Positions 1 to 11,540 of a stretch of DNA of 64,000 bases are shown one piece after another. The position numbers and the translations under genes are program-made. Source of the stretch: Budorcas taxicolor (lineage: Eukaryota > Chordata > Mammalia > Artiodactyla > Bovidae); assembly GCF_023091745.1 (NCBI RefSeq), contig NC_068910.1, positions 136,169,170-136,233,169 on the forward strand, given 5' to 3'. Position 1 is the stretch's first letter; each line of letters starts with the position of its first letter. The notes beneath the pieces were generated by a model, which was given only the letters and a program-made list of their open reading frames with translations, was not told the DNA's origin and did no database searches.

Positions 1-719
1 ATGAATTTTCTCTTTGTTATAAATCACTGTACTCCTTTTCCTTGTTATAAATTGTTGTGTCCTTGCTATGTAAGAATGTAACTTTATTTAGTGCTTTCTG
101 AGAGTGGCACCAGACTTTGGGAAGAACCAACAATATTACCCTTATCGGAAAAGGGCTGTAAAATGTTAACTGGCCCTCTGGCCAGAAGATGATGTAAATC
201 ACCTGAGACTTATATATACAACTACGTATGCAGAGAGAAAGCCTGGTCTCAATAAGAATCAGGGCTGCTGACGCTGCATAATTTTATATTATCCATTGAT
301 CTCTATGTACAAAAAAGGTATAAAAGGCCTTTACGAACAATAAAGGAGCGGCCAGTCACTGAAAAGACTGGTTTCCCCTGTGTCAAATCTCTCTCTTTCT
401 CCCTCTCCCTCCCGCTCTTTTTCAGGCTGAATTCCCATCTGGGGCGTGGAGGCTCTGCCCTGGCTTCTAAGACCCTTAGGAGGGAGCCTAAGGTGGGGCA
501 CCCTCCGCTATTCAAGTGGGCACCGGTGGCCTAACATAGACAGTGCAAGTTCCTTGTCTTGGAACTTTATTAGTTTTCCACGTAAACCAAGTTATTCAGC
601 CTCTTTTCTCCACTAAATTTCCCACTACACTATTCTTTCCTAATCTTTTATATTTCTAAATAAGTAAGTTTTTCCTCCCCTTCGAATTACCCTGGATCCA
701 CCGGGGCAGGACCCCGACA
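1..719 (+). mobile_element. Ruminant ERV LTR, 3' part, cut by window edge
   Basis: This matches the 3' 720 or so bases of the complete LTR at 44,284-45,615 along its length, including the TATA and AATAAA blocks, the CT-rich stretch around 390-425 and the end ACCCCGACA. No primer-binding site follows position 719, so this is either a solo LTR or the 3' LTR of a provirus lying to the left. The family looks like a ruminant ERV2/ERVK-type LTR (BTLTR1-like); the exact name is uncertain. It is antisense to DLG1. Confidence 0.8.
319..344 (+). promoter_or_regulatory. LTR TATA box and poly(A) signal
   Basis: TATAAA lies at 319-324 and AATAAA at 339-344. A poly(A) signal this close behind the TATA box is the arrangement of betaretrovirus-like LTRs with a very short R region. 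The same two motifs with nearly the same spacing occur in the second LTR at 45,199-45,222. Activity is not shown. Confidence 0.5.
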
Positions 720-1107
720 ATTCACCACTCTACACTCTAGGGATATAAGAAAACATACATCTATCCTATCAGCTCTTGTGAAGCTTTTGGTTTTGCAGCT
801 TTTGGTATTAAATCATTACCCAATTGATTACTGAAATAAAGTTGTGATAAGAGGTATGGAATACAATTCTCATGAAAACAAATACTCCTTAAAATAAGAA
901 AAGAGCAAAAATGCTGTGCATGTTGAATGTCCTATTCTGACCCCAGAGGTTATGGGCCTGTCACTTTTTAGTACTGTTATTAACAGATTATTTTAAAAGT
1001 TAACCCTAAAACTATACATATCATGCACACATACATACATGTTAGATATCAGACATTAAAATATGCAAATTGCAGTTTATGCAATAAAACATATATATTG
1101 CTATGTG
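720..1107. other. Intronic DNA, nothing recognised
   Basis: AT-rich sequence between the LTR and the first SINE. I see no repeat, exon or regulatory motif that I can support. Confidence 0.5.
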
Positions 1108-1119
1108 TCCTTGACAAAA

Positions 1120-1322
1120 AAAAGTGAAAGTGAAAGTTCCTAGGTTGTGTCCAACTCATTGAGACTGCATGGACTATAGCCTGCTAGGTTCCTCTGTCCA
1201 TGGAATTCTCCAGGCCAGAATACTGGAGTGGGTAGCCTTTCCCTTCTCCAGGCGATCGTCCCAACCCAGGGATCGAATCCAAGTCTCCCGCATTGTAGGT
1301 GGATTCTTTACCATCTGAGCCC
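1120..1322 (-). mobile_element. Bov-tA SINE
   Basis: Reverse complement of a tRNA-Glu-derived ruminant SINE: the BovB-like tail comes first (TCCATGGAATTCTCCAGG) and the tRNA head last (GATTCTTTACCATCTGAGCC). It is flanked by a perfect 12-bp target-site duplication, TCCTTGACAAAA, at 1,108-1,119 and 1,323-1,334. Confidence 0.92.
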
Positions 1323-1488
1323 TCCTTGACAAAAGGACAACAACAGTTACGACACTACACAGAAACTACAAAGATGTACAACACCACACTTCCTATTTAT
1401 GAAGAGCTTATATAACAAACTTTGCTTACTCAGTTCTTCAAACAATAGCCAATCTAATCCGCCTCAAGCTATCAATGTTCTTTTAACA

Positions 1489-2095
1489 GACTTTAGAGTA
1501 GAAAGTACAGAGTTCCCATATAACCTTTGCCCACACATATGCATTGCATCCCCATTATTAACATTTCCCACCTGAGCTGTACACTGCACAGTTGATGAAT
1601 CTACAATGACGCATCACTGCTATCCAAAGTTCATAGTTTACACTAGGGTTCATTCCTGATGTACAAGTTTAAACAAATGTATAATGTCAGGTATCCACCA
1701 TTATAGTACCATACAGAATAGTTTTCACTGGCCTAAAAATCTGTGCCCTATTCATCCCTCCCTCTTTCCTAACTTTAGCAACTAATCTTTTTACTATCTC
1801 CATAGTTTTGCCTTTTCCAGAATGTCACATAGTTGGAAGCATAGAATGTGTAGCGTTTTCAGATTGGTGTCTTTCCCTTAGAAACATGCACGTATTGAGT
1901 TCTTCCATATCTTTTTAACACTTAATAACATTTTATCTACCCACTGAAGGTTATCTGGGTTCCTTCCAAGTTTTAGCAATCATGAATAAAGCTGCAATAA
2001 ACATCTGTGTGCAAATTTTCATGTGGACATAAGTGCTCAACTCATCTGAATGAAAGCCAAGGAGTGCAACTGCTGGATTAAAGGTCAATCTGGTA
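1489..2095 (-). mobile_element. L1M 3' fragment
   Basis: Antisense copy of an old mammalian L1 3' region: phrases such as TTTTGCCTTTTCCAGAATGTC and AATCATGAATAAAGCTGC are typical of this part of L1M elements. It is one of only two L1 pieces in the window on the same strand as DLG1. No open frame remains. Confidence 0.75.
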
Positions 2096-3055
2096 TTTTT
2101 TTTAAGTGAATATAATCACTGTAAACTTTTTGTTTAATCTTCATCTTTATGCTTTTCTAGTGCCCAAATTACTGGGTCTTAAACACCACTTAAACATATT
2201 TTTGAGTAGTTATGTTTTGGGTATAAAGGGAAACAATTTCCAAATCTGAGTAATGGCATTTTTATCAAAAGTACTGGCCTTTTGAGTAGGAAATTCAACT
2301 TTGTCAAGAGACAGCATCTCACAACCAGTATAACATAATTTTTATCCTAACTTTGACTGCTTGGTAATCATTACTCAAAGAGACTGTTTCTACCCATTCT
2401 CCAGGAAATGTATTCTACTATCAGAGTTGGTATTTCCAAAGCAGTTTAAGAGGATTATCTTCTTACTCTATCTTCCAGTTTAATACAAAGGCATTACACT
2501 GCTGAATATAAGCAATTTCATCCTTTAGAGATGAAGAAAAAAATATATATTTAAATACATTTAAGTAAATACATGAATGTATTTTATACATACATATATT
2601 TGACCACTTCAAAATACAACTATCATTAGGACTGAGGCCAAATGTTCAAAACATATATAGATAAGGTTAGGCCAATTCATGTTGGTCCAAGGTGGAAATG
2701 TCTTGGTGTAAATATTTAGACCTGCTGCCTGGGAGGAACTGTCATAAGATAAAAGCTTATAGATAATAATACCATATGCCTCTGTTTGCCTGGGAAGTTT
2801 CCCTTTTCTATCAAAAGTACTCCAAGTTTGGTCAGTGAGTGATACATTCATCCTAGTTATAAGGAAACTTAATAGTTTTTCTCTTCTTCTCCTCTCCCTG
2901 CCTCACCTCCTCAAGGTGAAGGGTAGATAAGAAGAGCATCATCAGCTGGAGGAACAGTATAACACGGAAGTGTGACATGTTTCACAAAACATTTAAGAGA
3001 GAATTCAGATGGATTAACAATATATAATAATAAAGAGTCAGGCAGCATTAAGTGC
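2096..3055. other. Intronic DNA, nothing recognised
   Basis: AT-rich sequence with short open frames on both strands that show no domain, codon pattern or splice sites. I see no identifiable repeat. Confidence 0.5.
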
Positions 3056-5560
3056 TATGAGGAAAAATGTTTAAAAAGATAAAAGGACAGTGATGTCTGG
3101 AATGAAGGAGTGCCTGCTACCTTAGATAAGAATCTAGAAAAATCCTCCGAGAAGGTAACAGATGAGCAGAAATCTGAAGGAAGTGAGGAAATGAACTATG
3201 AGAATATCTGAGGAAAGAATGTTCCAGGCAGAGGAAACAGTAACATCAGGTTCTGAGATAGTCACATGCTTAATTTATTTGAGAAATAGGAACAAGGCCA
3301 ATACAGAAAATTAAGTGAGGGAGCAATAGGAAATGGGATTACAGACACTGCCAGGGACTAGATAATAAAAGGCCTTTTGAACTATGGTAAAGAAGGACTT
3401 AGGATTTTATTATATGTCGGATTGGAAGCCATGGAAGTGATAAAAACAAGATAATGACATGAACTGACATTCTGTAAGGATTCCTCTGGCTTCTGGGTAA
3501 AGAACAGACTGCTGAGAGTGAAGAATGGAGACAGGGAGTCCAAATAGATTATCTACTGCTGTAGTTCAGGCAACAAATTAAATAATTTTAATTAGTCATT
3601 ATAGAGTAGCGAGAAGTGGTTAGATCATATATTCTAAACACAGAGCCAACAGAATTTGCTATTAAATTGTGTGAACAAAAGAAAAAGGAACAGAAGATGA
3701 TTTCAAGGGTTTTTTATCTTCAGCATCTCAGTGATTAAATGAGGATGGGGAAAAAATAAGATTAGAAACTATTTTTGACATATTAACTTTCAGATACTCA
3801 ATCTAAGTGGAGATATGGATTAGGAAAGCTAGATATACAAGTCTAGTGAACAGGGATTAATTAGCTCTGGACTGAAGATATGAATATTGATGTTAATTAA
3901 GGGCACCTGAATAAGATCAACTGAAATATGAGTATAAAAAAAGAAGTTCAAGGATTGATGCCCTGAGTTACTCTGTTAGTAGTTAAGAAGAGGAGGAGGA
4001 TATTGCAAAGGAAATTGAGGCTGGGAGAGTAAGGAGAATGGTGTTTAAGAGTTAAATGAGAAAAGAATTTAAAGGAGGGAGTGAGTAGTCAATGTGTAAA
4101 AAGCTGTGGAAGGGTCAAGTAAAATACAGACTGAGAATTGATCCCTGGATTTGACAGTCTATACTCCAAGAGGGTTGTTTTAATGAGAGGTATTATGCTG
4201 AGTATGTATGCTGATGGGAATACTCCAGTACAGAGGGAAAGGCAGATAATGCAATGAAGAGGAAATTTCAGAACTCTCTGAAAAGTCAAAGCTGAAGATT
4301 TAGTACAAAAGTGATGGGTGAGATTTAAGAACACAAACGGATTATTTAACAGGATGGGAGACAGAATAAGACCATCAATTGAGAATGAGGGCCAGGAAAC
4401 AGGTATTGGAAATTTAACATGCAGCTTTGGAGCCAATGTGGAGGAGGCAGAGATGCAATTAACCAAGGCTGGATCTTACCATTGAAGTGACAAAGGAGCA
4501 AGCAAGTTAAGGTTATGAAAGGTATTCTTTGAAGTTATGGGCCAAGGAATTCGACCAAGGCAGGGAGGGAAGTGGGAACATGAAAGAAGTGACAGATAGT
4601 AAAAAGTTGGGCTGGAGGTCTTTAGAGGGTAAAAGAAAAATTGTTATAGAGGAGAGGAGCCGAAAAGAAAGGAAGTCACTTTGAAATGTCTGCAACCGAG
4701 ATTTTGTAAGTGATATACTCAATGATAATGAGTTCTTTAAAAAAAAAAAATTATTTATTTATTTGGTTGCACTAAATACCAAGGATCGAACCCAGGCCCC
4801 CAGCATTGGGAGCATGGAGTCTTAGCCACCAGACCACCAGGGAAGTCCCTGAAGAGGTCTTAATATAACCATTTAAGCAGGTCACTCAAGTGAAAGAAAA
4901 AAATAAGAATCCTAGAGGTAAGGATTATCAAAGAACTGAGAGGTCAAGATTTTGGAAGGATCACATCAGGAGACTGAAAATCTCAAAGAATGATTACATG
5001 AATAGTGGACAAAGATAAGATAGTAAACCTTGGTTTAAATCATCAGTGTAAACGGTGGTTCAAATCATCAGTGAGCAGATGTGTATGACTAGATGCAGAA
5101 GATGTATATGACTAGACATGAGAGAGAGTAGAAAACACTGTCAGTCTGATGACAGATACATTTTTTGAAGAGAGAAGTTACAATCATCCATAAATATCAG
5201 TAATAAGCAAGGAAGACATCAACTCCACTTGTTGGTCCCAAGGTAAACAGGATGTGCTAGATAGTAATTCCACTTTTTGTGAGGGCTACAGAAAAAAACA
5301 GTAATCTTGGAGGAATGCCAGATTTCTATGAGAGAAAAAAGGTGAGATAAACCATCACACACAGAAGAGTTTGACGATAAAGGAAACCTTGGTGATCATG
5401 AACTAGGAGTTCCAAAGAAATGAAGCTCAATGAAAAGAATTGGGAGATCACAGATAAACGGGAGTTTAGAACAGATCAGAGTCAAACAGAGATAAGGAAA
5501 TAAGTGACAGTGATCTGGAAGGCTTGGATTTTTTGTAGCAATTAAGATGAAAGGAATGCA
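3056..5560 (-). mobile_element. Long L2 (CR1-clade) LINE remnant
   Basis: Read on the minus strand this follows L2 from the reverse-transcriptase region (near 4,700) to the 3' UTR (near 3,060). Diagnostic blocks on the plus strand are GTATGCTGATGGGAA (4,207), GGATTGGAAGCCATGG (3,419) and GTTCCAGGCAGAGG (3,221), the antisense of well-known L2 3' sequence. The minus-strand frame at 4,089-4,466 keeps a TGVFPSAY motif like the L2 RT approach region. It is split by a CHR SINE at 4,740-4,850. The part left of 3,100 and right of 4,850 is poorly delimited. Confidence 0.7.
4740..4850 (-). mobile_element. CHR-type tRNA SINE inserted in L2
   Basis: A-rich tail complement (TTATTTATTTATTTGG), then GGATCGAACCCAGG, then the reversed head ending ACCACCAGGGAAGTCCC. 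This is the short cetartiodactyl CHR-like SINE. No clean target-site duplication. Confidence 0.85.
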
Positions 5561-5603
5561 AAATATAAAATTCGTCCTGATGGCAAGCTTGGTAAAAGAT
5601 GGT

Positions 5604-5831
5604 GTGTGCCTGCTAGTTGGTTCAATCTGTCTGACTCCTCGTGACCCCATGGACCACAACCTGCCAAGCTCCTCACCCAGTCCATGGGATTTTCCAGGCA
5701 AGAATACTGGAGCGGTTTGCCATTTCCTCCTCCAAGGGATTGATCTTTCCCACCTAGGGATCAAACCTGTGTTTCCTGTGGCTCCTGCACTGGCAGGGGC
5801 ATTCTTTATCACTGAGCCATCTGGGAATCCT
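5604..5831 (-). mobile_element. Diverged Bov-tA SINE
   Basis: Reversed Bov-tA with the tail block TCCATGGGATTTTCCAGGCA and the tRNA head block ATTCTTTATCACTGAGCCAT. Flanks GGTAAAAGATGG (5,591) and AGTAAAAGGTGG (5,832) look like a diverged target-site duplication. The plus frame of 102 codons here is a by-product of the SINE, not a gene. Confidence 0.85.
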
Positions 5832-7704
5832 AGTAAAAGGTGGATAATCAGTTAAATTTTAGTTGTCTAGTTGTGATTGATTTAGCATTTGCAGAAGTGA
5901 GTGTTGGGAAAGAAGGCAAGATCAGGGAACTGGAGGGCTTATCAAGAATCTGAAGTGCTCATTGGGGTTCTTCCCTTAAATTCTGCAACTGAGGATTTAA
6001 AAGTGTACAGAATGTCTGAATGAACTGCACTATCCTAGGTACTATAATTCCTAATTATCTAATTTGAATTTTAAGACTATTAAAACTAAGCAATAAAAAA
6101 TAAAATAATAAAACAAAATAATAAAAATAATAGCTGCCAGGCACTGTACTAAATATGTTACATGCATTTAACTATTTAATCCATTAATGAAGTTGATGTT
6201 ATTGTCTTCATTTTGGGGACAGTATATCCAATGCTCCTAAAACTTAAATCTTTTCTACTCCAGAATGTACCTGTTTAGGATAAATAGTATGCTTTTATAT
6301 AAATTAGCCTATTTTTCTGGTATCTGAACAGTGGGCATCTAAATGAACAGTGGTTTCTTATATTTCAATTTACGACAGTTTTTTTCCTCTAAAAAGCAGA
6401 TTATTCAATTCATGTGGCTAATATTCACTCCTGTTAAAATTTTATTGTTCTGCTTCACTTACGGTAATTCATTATGTCTGTTTCATTCACTCCTAGGAAG
6501 AAAATTTTGCTGTCTTCAGCTTAATTTGGCATGTCAATTGTCTGGGGAAGGTAGGAAATTCTTTTTGAACATTTCTAATGATCCACATTAGGGATTCTTA
6601 AGTGACCCAAAATATGGGAACAGTTGCTAAATATACATTTGAAGTGATCTACCACATTACAGCTGTTCAAAGCTTACATGGCTACAATTTTCATTAATAA
6701 ACACTGACATCACCAAGTAGATAAAAGCTTTTACTTAGGAAATAACCAAGTAGCAAAGTCTAGAAGTACTATGCCAGACTTCTTTAAAGCCTTGCTGCAT
6801 ATAAAAACTGGTCCCAGATAGGAACAGAGTTGCATACACTAAATAGGACAGAGCAAATAGACATCAAAGGATCATAAATACAAAAACAGAAAGAAGGCTG
6901 AGATGAGGAACTGAGGAGGGCTCGACAATGAGTATCCCAAATTTTCTATAATGACTAATCAAAATTAAGAACATAAGTAGTAATGGAGCTCAAAATAGAA
7001 AAACTTACACCAAAGTAAAATAATGCACAAGAAACTCAGCTTAACATTTAAAAAAAATTCACAATGTAAACTTTTGGGATACAGCCAAATGACAGACATT
7101 AGTGACAATTTACAAACTGTATGGTTATCATCACTGGGTAAAGGGGTGAGGAAATGATGGGGGGTTTGTGTAGCTTGAAGAAAATCTGAAGAGAGGAGAA
7201 GAAAAGGGAAGTGAGGAAGAGATGGGCTACAGTGAAGAATCAAAGGCACTTATGATGGCAATAGAGTGAATCCAATGAAGATAGGTACCCAAGAGGTTTC
7301 AGATTAGGTTTCATATTTTGGAAGGTCACAAGATAACAAGGTGTTAGGTGAAAGAAATGAAAACTAATTATCAGTCAATTCCATAAACATTTACTGAGCA
7401 CCAACGTCACGGCAAGCCCCATCTGAGAAGCTGAGGGAGAGGTCTTGGAGAAGTCTATAATCACTTGGCTTTCCTAACATTTAAAAAATATTAATGATTT
7501 TTCTACTAAGTTCCACGTTACAGTAGAATCTGACACAAAATCATAGTTGTAAACACAAATATCTTAAACAGATGAACAATTTAAGTGAATCTGTAAGTTT
7601 TCTATTTATAGAGGACATTTGACAGGATATTAAATCAGAGTAATTACTTTCAAATTAGTAAAACTGCATTTAATAACAGCTCTCCAGAATGCTAAAAGTA
7701 CCAT
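5832..7704. other. Intronic DNA with small ancient repeats
   Basis: Mostly single-copy AT-rich sequence. It holds an A/AATA-rich simple stretch at 6,091-6,132, a MIR piece (listed separately) and a weak MIR/L2-like phrase CATTTACTGAGCACCAAC near 7,388. The frames at 6,343-6,591 and 6,965-7,249 show nothing recognisable. Confidence 0.5.
6133..6222 (+). mobile_element. MIR fragment
   Basis: GCCAGGCACTGTACTAAATA, then ACATGCATTTAACTATTTAA and ATTGTCTTCATTTTGGGGAC, in the order of the MIR core and 3' part. Diverged, no duplication visible. Confidence 0.65.
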
Positions 7705-7975
7705 GCTGCTGCAAAATCACTTCAGTCGTGTCCGACTCTGTGCGACCCCATAGATGGCAGCCCACCAGACTCCGCCGTCCCTGGCATTCTCCAGGCAAGA
7801 ACATTGGAGTGGGTTGCCATTTCCTTCTCCAATGCATGAAAGTGAAAAGTGAAAGTGAAGTCGCTCAGTCGTGTCCGACCCTTAGCGACCCCATGGACTG
7901 CAGCCTACCAGGCTCCTCTGTCCATGGGATTTTCCAGGCAAGAGTACTGGAGTGGGGTGCCATTGCCTTCTCCAT
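7705..7975 (-). mobile_element. Bov-A2 SINE (dimer)
   Basis: Two BovA monomers in reverse: GCTGCTGC-type tail start, first monomer to CCATTTCCTTCTCC, linker ATGAAAGTGAAAAGTGAAAG, second monomer to GCCATTGCCTTCTCC. Target-site duplication AAAAG(T/C)ACCAT at 7,694-7,704 and 7,976-7,986. Confidence 0.93.
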
Positions 7976-7986
7976 AAAAGCACCAT

Positions 7987-10242
7987 ACATCATAGTTATA
8001 AGGAATTAGAATCAAAGTTAATCTTCCTATCAAATCTTAGAAAAGAATATTTCTGACAATAGTGAAACAGGAGACCTGGTAATCACTGTTGCTATTTATA
8101 ATGATAGAACAAAACACTATTGTACATATATATTCATAGGTATATAGCATATGCTCAATAAACTACAAAATTTCATTAATCTACTTTGTTTTAACAATAT
8201 AAAAATCCTCTGGTGCTAAAAAATAAAACTTATGAGTCAGTAAATGAAACATAAAAATGTATCATAGGATTAACTAACATCTAAATAGGTCTCACATTCA
8301 TTCTCAGTCCTATTACATTTCATCTTGTAAAATGAATTTCAGTGAGTTACAACAAAAGATTTTGACATACAAAATATCCAACTCATCAGTGAGGAAAACA
8401 ACACAGAATGAAAAATGCTATGTTGGTACTCCAGAGCTGGAGAAATAGAAGCTAAAACTCTGACCTAAAGTCTATATTTACAGATATGAAATACAAAGGT
8501 AATGAAAAAGACAAAATAAGTAACAGAAAGAGGGCTGAAAGAAATAAAAAGAAGTCATTTGTCAGTATACCTAAGTGATATGAACCAAATGGGAGGAAGA
8601 TAAAATTTTAAATGGCTTTGTAGGATCAACTACAAATAGAGTTTTCATTAAAATCCTGACTATTTTAGTGCAATGCAATAGTAGCTTTATGGCCCAACTC
8701 CTAGGTAACTATAATGAAATTGTGTGGTTTCAATAGCTTTCTATGTAAACTATTTGGTTGTTTTTGTATGTCCTTTATAAGATGAATTATATATCAATGG
8801 TTATGTCTGTGCATATACACATATAGTAGTGTGTATTTGAAGTTTTTAACATAACTTTCTCACTGACAATGGAAATATCACTTACTATTAATCCACAATG
8901 AATAACAATGCCACGCTTTAGCCCCTGTGTCCCTTTTTGGTATATGTAATTGCAGTTAAAATTAAGTTAGTTAAATTCTTGGGGCAGAAGTCAATCTAAG
9001 GGTTAAATGAATCACTGCCTCTTAAGTTTTAAGTAACTTCACCGCCTACTTATAAACTATTAACGACTCTCCCTAACCAAGTAATTTCATCTCTCTCAAA
9101 AATGTAAGAAAAACAAATACAATATTTTCACTTAAGAAATTTAAGATTTTAAAATAAAAATTATTGAAAGACAATTCTAAAACCAAAATCAAGAAGCTTT
9201 GACAGTTACTTTATACTTACTATGCTGCTTCTAATTCTTTTTTTAAAAGATGGTTTTCAATTAAATGAATATTTTTTAAAAAGGCCCTAAGGTATGTGTC
9301 TACATTTTAATTTAAATACGATTGATGTCAAAGGACAACAGCATTCTCATCTTGTTTTTAAATTAGACTAATTGTTATGCTTTCATTTTTACTAGAGTTG
9401 AATGAATATCTACTAAAACCATGTTTTAAAATAAAAATATTCCCCCAATCCTCCTTTAATACCAAATAATAGGTATTTCATCAAATTATTAACTTTATAT
9501 TTCCTTACATTTTTAATACTCCTCAAAAAGTTGTTTTACATCATCTTTTTAAAATTTGGAGACTTTTAGTGTTTACTCAGCTCTTTGAACTGTCAACTGA
9601 ATATATGATAAAATTTTATTATTATCATGTAGTTATGCAAGTTTACTGCTCTCAAATTAACCCTAGGTAATATATTTACAGAAATGGAAGGATTCATTAA
9701 ATCCTTTGAATAAGCCATACTATAATAACTTTAAGATATCAGCATGTACAATAATAGCCAACTGTATTCAATTTAATCTATTCTCAAAACACTAGAAAAT
9801 AAAAATACTTCAAATTTTCTTGCTTATTCACTGCAACAATCTCCCTGAGGTTATTTAATGACATATAAAAATTAAACAGATATTTTCTTTTGTCAGACAT
9901 CATACTTTATAGCATTTAACACAGTCTGAAAATAAGGAGACAAGCATTATTAACGCACATTTTAATTTATGTATGAATGGCTTTATATTTTTAGAGAAGT
10001 CATTCAACAGAATCTGAGGCTGTTTTGTTTGGCATTACATAAGAGCAAAAGGGAAAATATTTTTGTTTCCCCTTCTGTGCTAAAGAGCTGCATAGATGGG
10101 ACTGAAAAAACACATTTCTGCGCACCCAGGGTTTCAGTGCGTAAGATAATGTTTTAATAATAAGAAATCTATACTAATACATTTCTGCAAAGCAACACAA
10201 ACCAAAATATACTGAAAATAATTTCAACAAGTGGTATGTTAC
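7987..10242. other. Intronic DNA downstream of alternative DLG1 exon
   Basis: About 2.2 kb with no recent repeat. It is AT-rich and contains only short meaningless frames. In gene orientation this is the start of the intron that follows the alternative first exon, so conserved splicing or promoter elements could lie here, but I see no specific motif. Confidence 0.45.
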
Positions 10243-10476
10243 CTGGGTGGAGCTGGTGGCTACCGAGATGCAGTCAATAAAGCTGTGTCTTCGAGTGAAA
10301 AATGCAACTATCTGCTGCCAGCGTGAAGGTTCTGGCTCAGCTTGCAGTTCATCTGATGAGCCCTTTTTTGCCCAGTGTTTTTGCTTTGGGCCTACTGAGC
10401 CATGGCTAGAGCTAGTATTGCCTCCTCGACTGGCGCGAGAGTATAGAAGTGTGTTGTTCCCGAAAATGTAATTCAT
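10243..10476 (-). CDS. DLG1: DLG1 alternative first coding exon (L27-less N-terminus)
   Basis: This exon encodes 78 residues, starting MNYIFGNNTLLYSRASRGGN and ending FIDCISVATSSTQ. It matches an alternative DLG1 N-terminus that I remember from annotated mammalian isoforms. DLG1 (SAP97) is a membrane-associated guanylate-kinase scaffold with three PDZ domains, SH3 and GK, organising receptors and polarity complexes at synapses and epithelial junctions. A protein starting here would lack the L27 domain that mediates MAGUK oligomerisation. The ATG at 10,476-10,474 has a purine at -3. The frame continues upstream of it with only a non-ATG start. The exon ends CACCCAG followed by GTAAC, a consensus donor, in phase 0, so it can join the in-frame linker or PDZ1 exons. 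The peptide is rich in Ser, Gly and basic residues; I see no signal peptide or known domain. The main doubt is whether my memory of this isoform is exact. Confidence 0.85.
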
Positions 10477-10670
10477 CTCTGCAGCCCTGCAGGTGGTTGC
10501 CAAGCAGTCTTACTTCTCTACCAGCTGCTGAGTGGTGAATGATCAGTAAAAACTGCAGCTAGAATTACAGCAGCATCACTTGTAGATCAGGGAAAATAAA
10601 AACCTTGAGAAAGGATGCTCATTTTCTCTGTAATTTCTTCCCATGAAAGAGCTTGCATCTTTCCTCTGTA
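10477..10670 (-). other. DLG1: Probable 5' UTR of the alternative DLG1 transcript
   Basis: Inferred from the candidate TATA box about 30 bases further upstream. Several ATGs precede the main start (for example minus-strand ATGs near 10,643, 10,619 and 10,575), so upstream reading frames could limit translation. An unseen splice within the UTR is possible. Confidence 0.35.
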
Positions 10671-10696
10671 CCTGTTGTTAGCTGTATGATGGCTGA

Positions 10697-10704
10697 GTTT
10701 ATAT
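10697..10704 (-). promoter_or_regulatory. Candidate TATA box of the alternative DLG1 promoter
   Basis: Minus strand reads CAAATATAAACTCAG, giving ATATAAAC at 10,704-10,697, about 220 bases upstream of the ATG. There is no CpG island, which would fit a tissue-restricted TATA promoter. A single motif of this kind is common by chance. Confidence 0.3.
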
Positions 10705-10719
10705 TTGTAGGCAAAAAAG

Positions 10720-11540
10720 ACGGCATAAGGTGGATTTCTTTCTCATGATTATTTTTTCACCAGCGTCTGCAGGAACCAAAAGCTGTTCTTTTGTTAGCTG
10801 ATAACTAGACGGACTGAAATCCAGGAAGTGAGCTCGATTAGCAGGTAAAGAAGGATGTTATAAACACTGGACTACTAAGACCCTTTGGGGCTGCCTGATT
10901 TAATGCACTGGGTGGAGAAATCCTGGATTACCAAGTTCAATCACAGTCTGAAGTAAAATCCAATGGCATCTTCACTGCTTAAATAAATTATAAATATGAA
11001 CTGAATTTAAAAATACAAGAAGATTCTCTCTGCCAATACTTCTAATTGTTTAAAACAATTTTACTAAAGGAGTCTTTTTCATTCAGATATAAATTTCTAC
11101 ATCGAGAAGGCACTTACATTAAACAGCACTAAGGTTTTAAAAGGTACCATCTACATTAAACTCTGAGGATCTAATGACACAGAGAAGTCCATTTGGAATG
11201 TAACCTGACCATTTTATGTAATATATTGGTCTTAAGTGCTTTGATTAACTGAGTTTGATGACAGAATAATTAGCAAAATAAGTATTTGGCTTCTGGTATT
11301 TCTGAGATAAAAAAAGCGTTGTTATCAGCATCATCCTTCTCAAATACGTTATAAACATTACGATTATCAAGTTATGAATTTGTAAAAATACAAAAAGGTT
11401 AAATTTTTTATTTTATAGCCAATAAAACCTTTTTTCTATAAAAATACTACATAAATAATACTCTGGTTCACAAAATAACACTGTTTGTTAAATAGATACT
11501 TTCTAACATCTAATATCTAGGTCTGTATTTCTCCACACAG
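10720..11540. other. Intronic DNA upstream of the alternative first exon
   Basis: Single-copy sequence with no recent repeat. The first 150 bases would be the upstream promoter region if the transcript starts near 10,670. Confidence 0.45.

Noticed and set aside
4089..4466. 125-codon minus-strand frame, hydrophobic, membrane-protein-like
   Set aside because: It lies in the L2 remnant and keeps an L2 RT-region motif; the hydrophobic look comes from AT-rich decay.
1..10242. The next DLG1 exon (proline-rich segment before PDZ1)
   Set aside because: No minus-strand sequence with the expected Pro/Val-rich peptide and splice sites was found; it likely lies to the left of the window.
10247..10471. 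74-codon plus-strand frame opposite the DLG1 alternative exon
   Set aside because: It is the antisense shadow of the minus-strand exon, whose peptide and donor site fit DLG1; the plus frame has no known motif.
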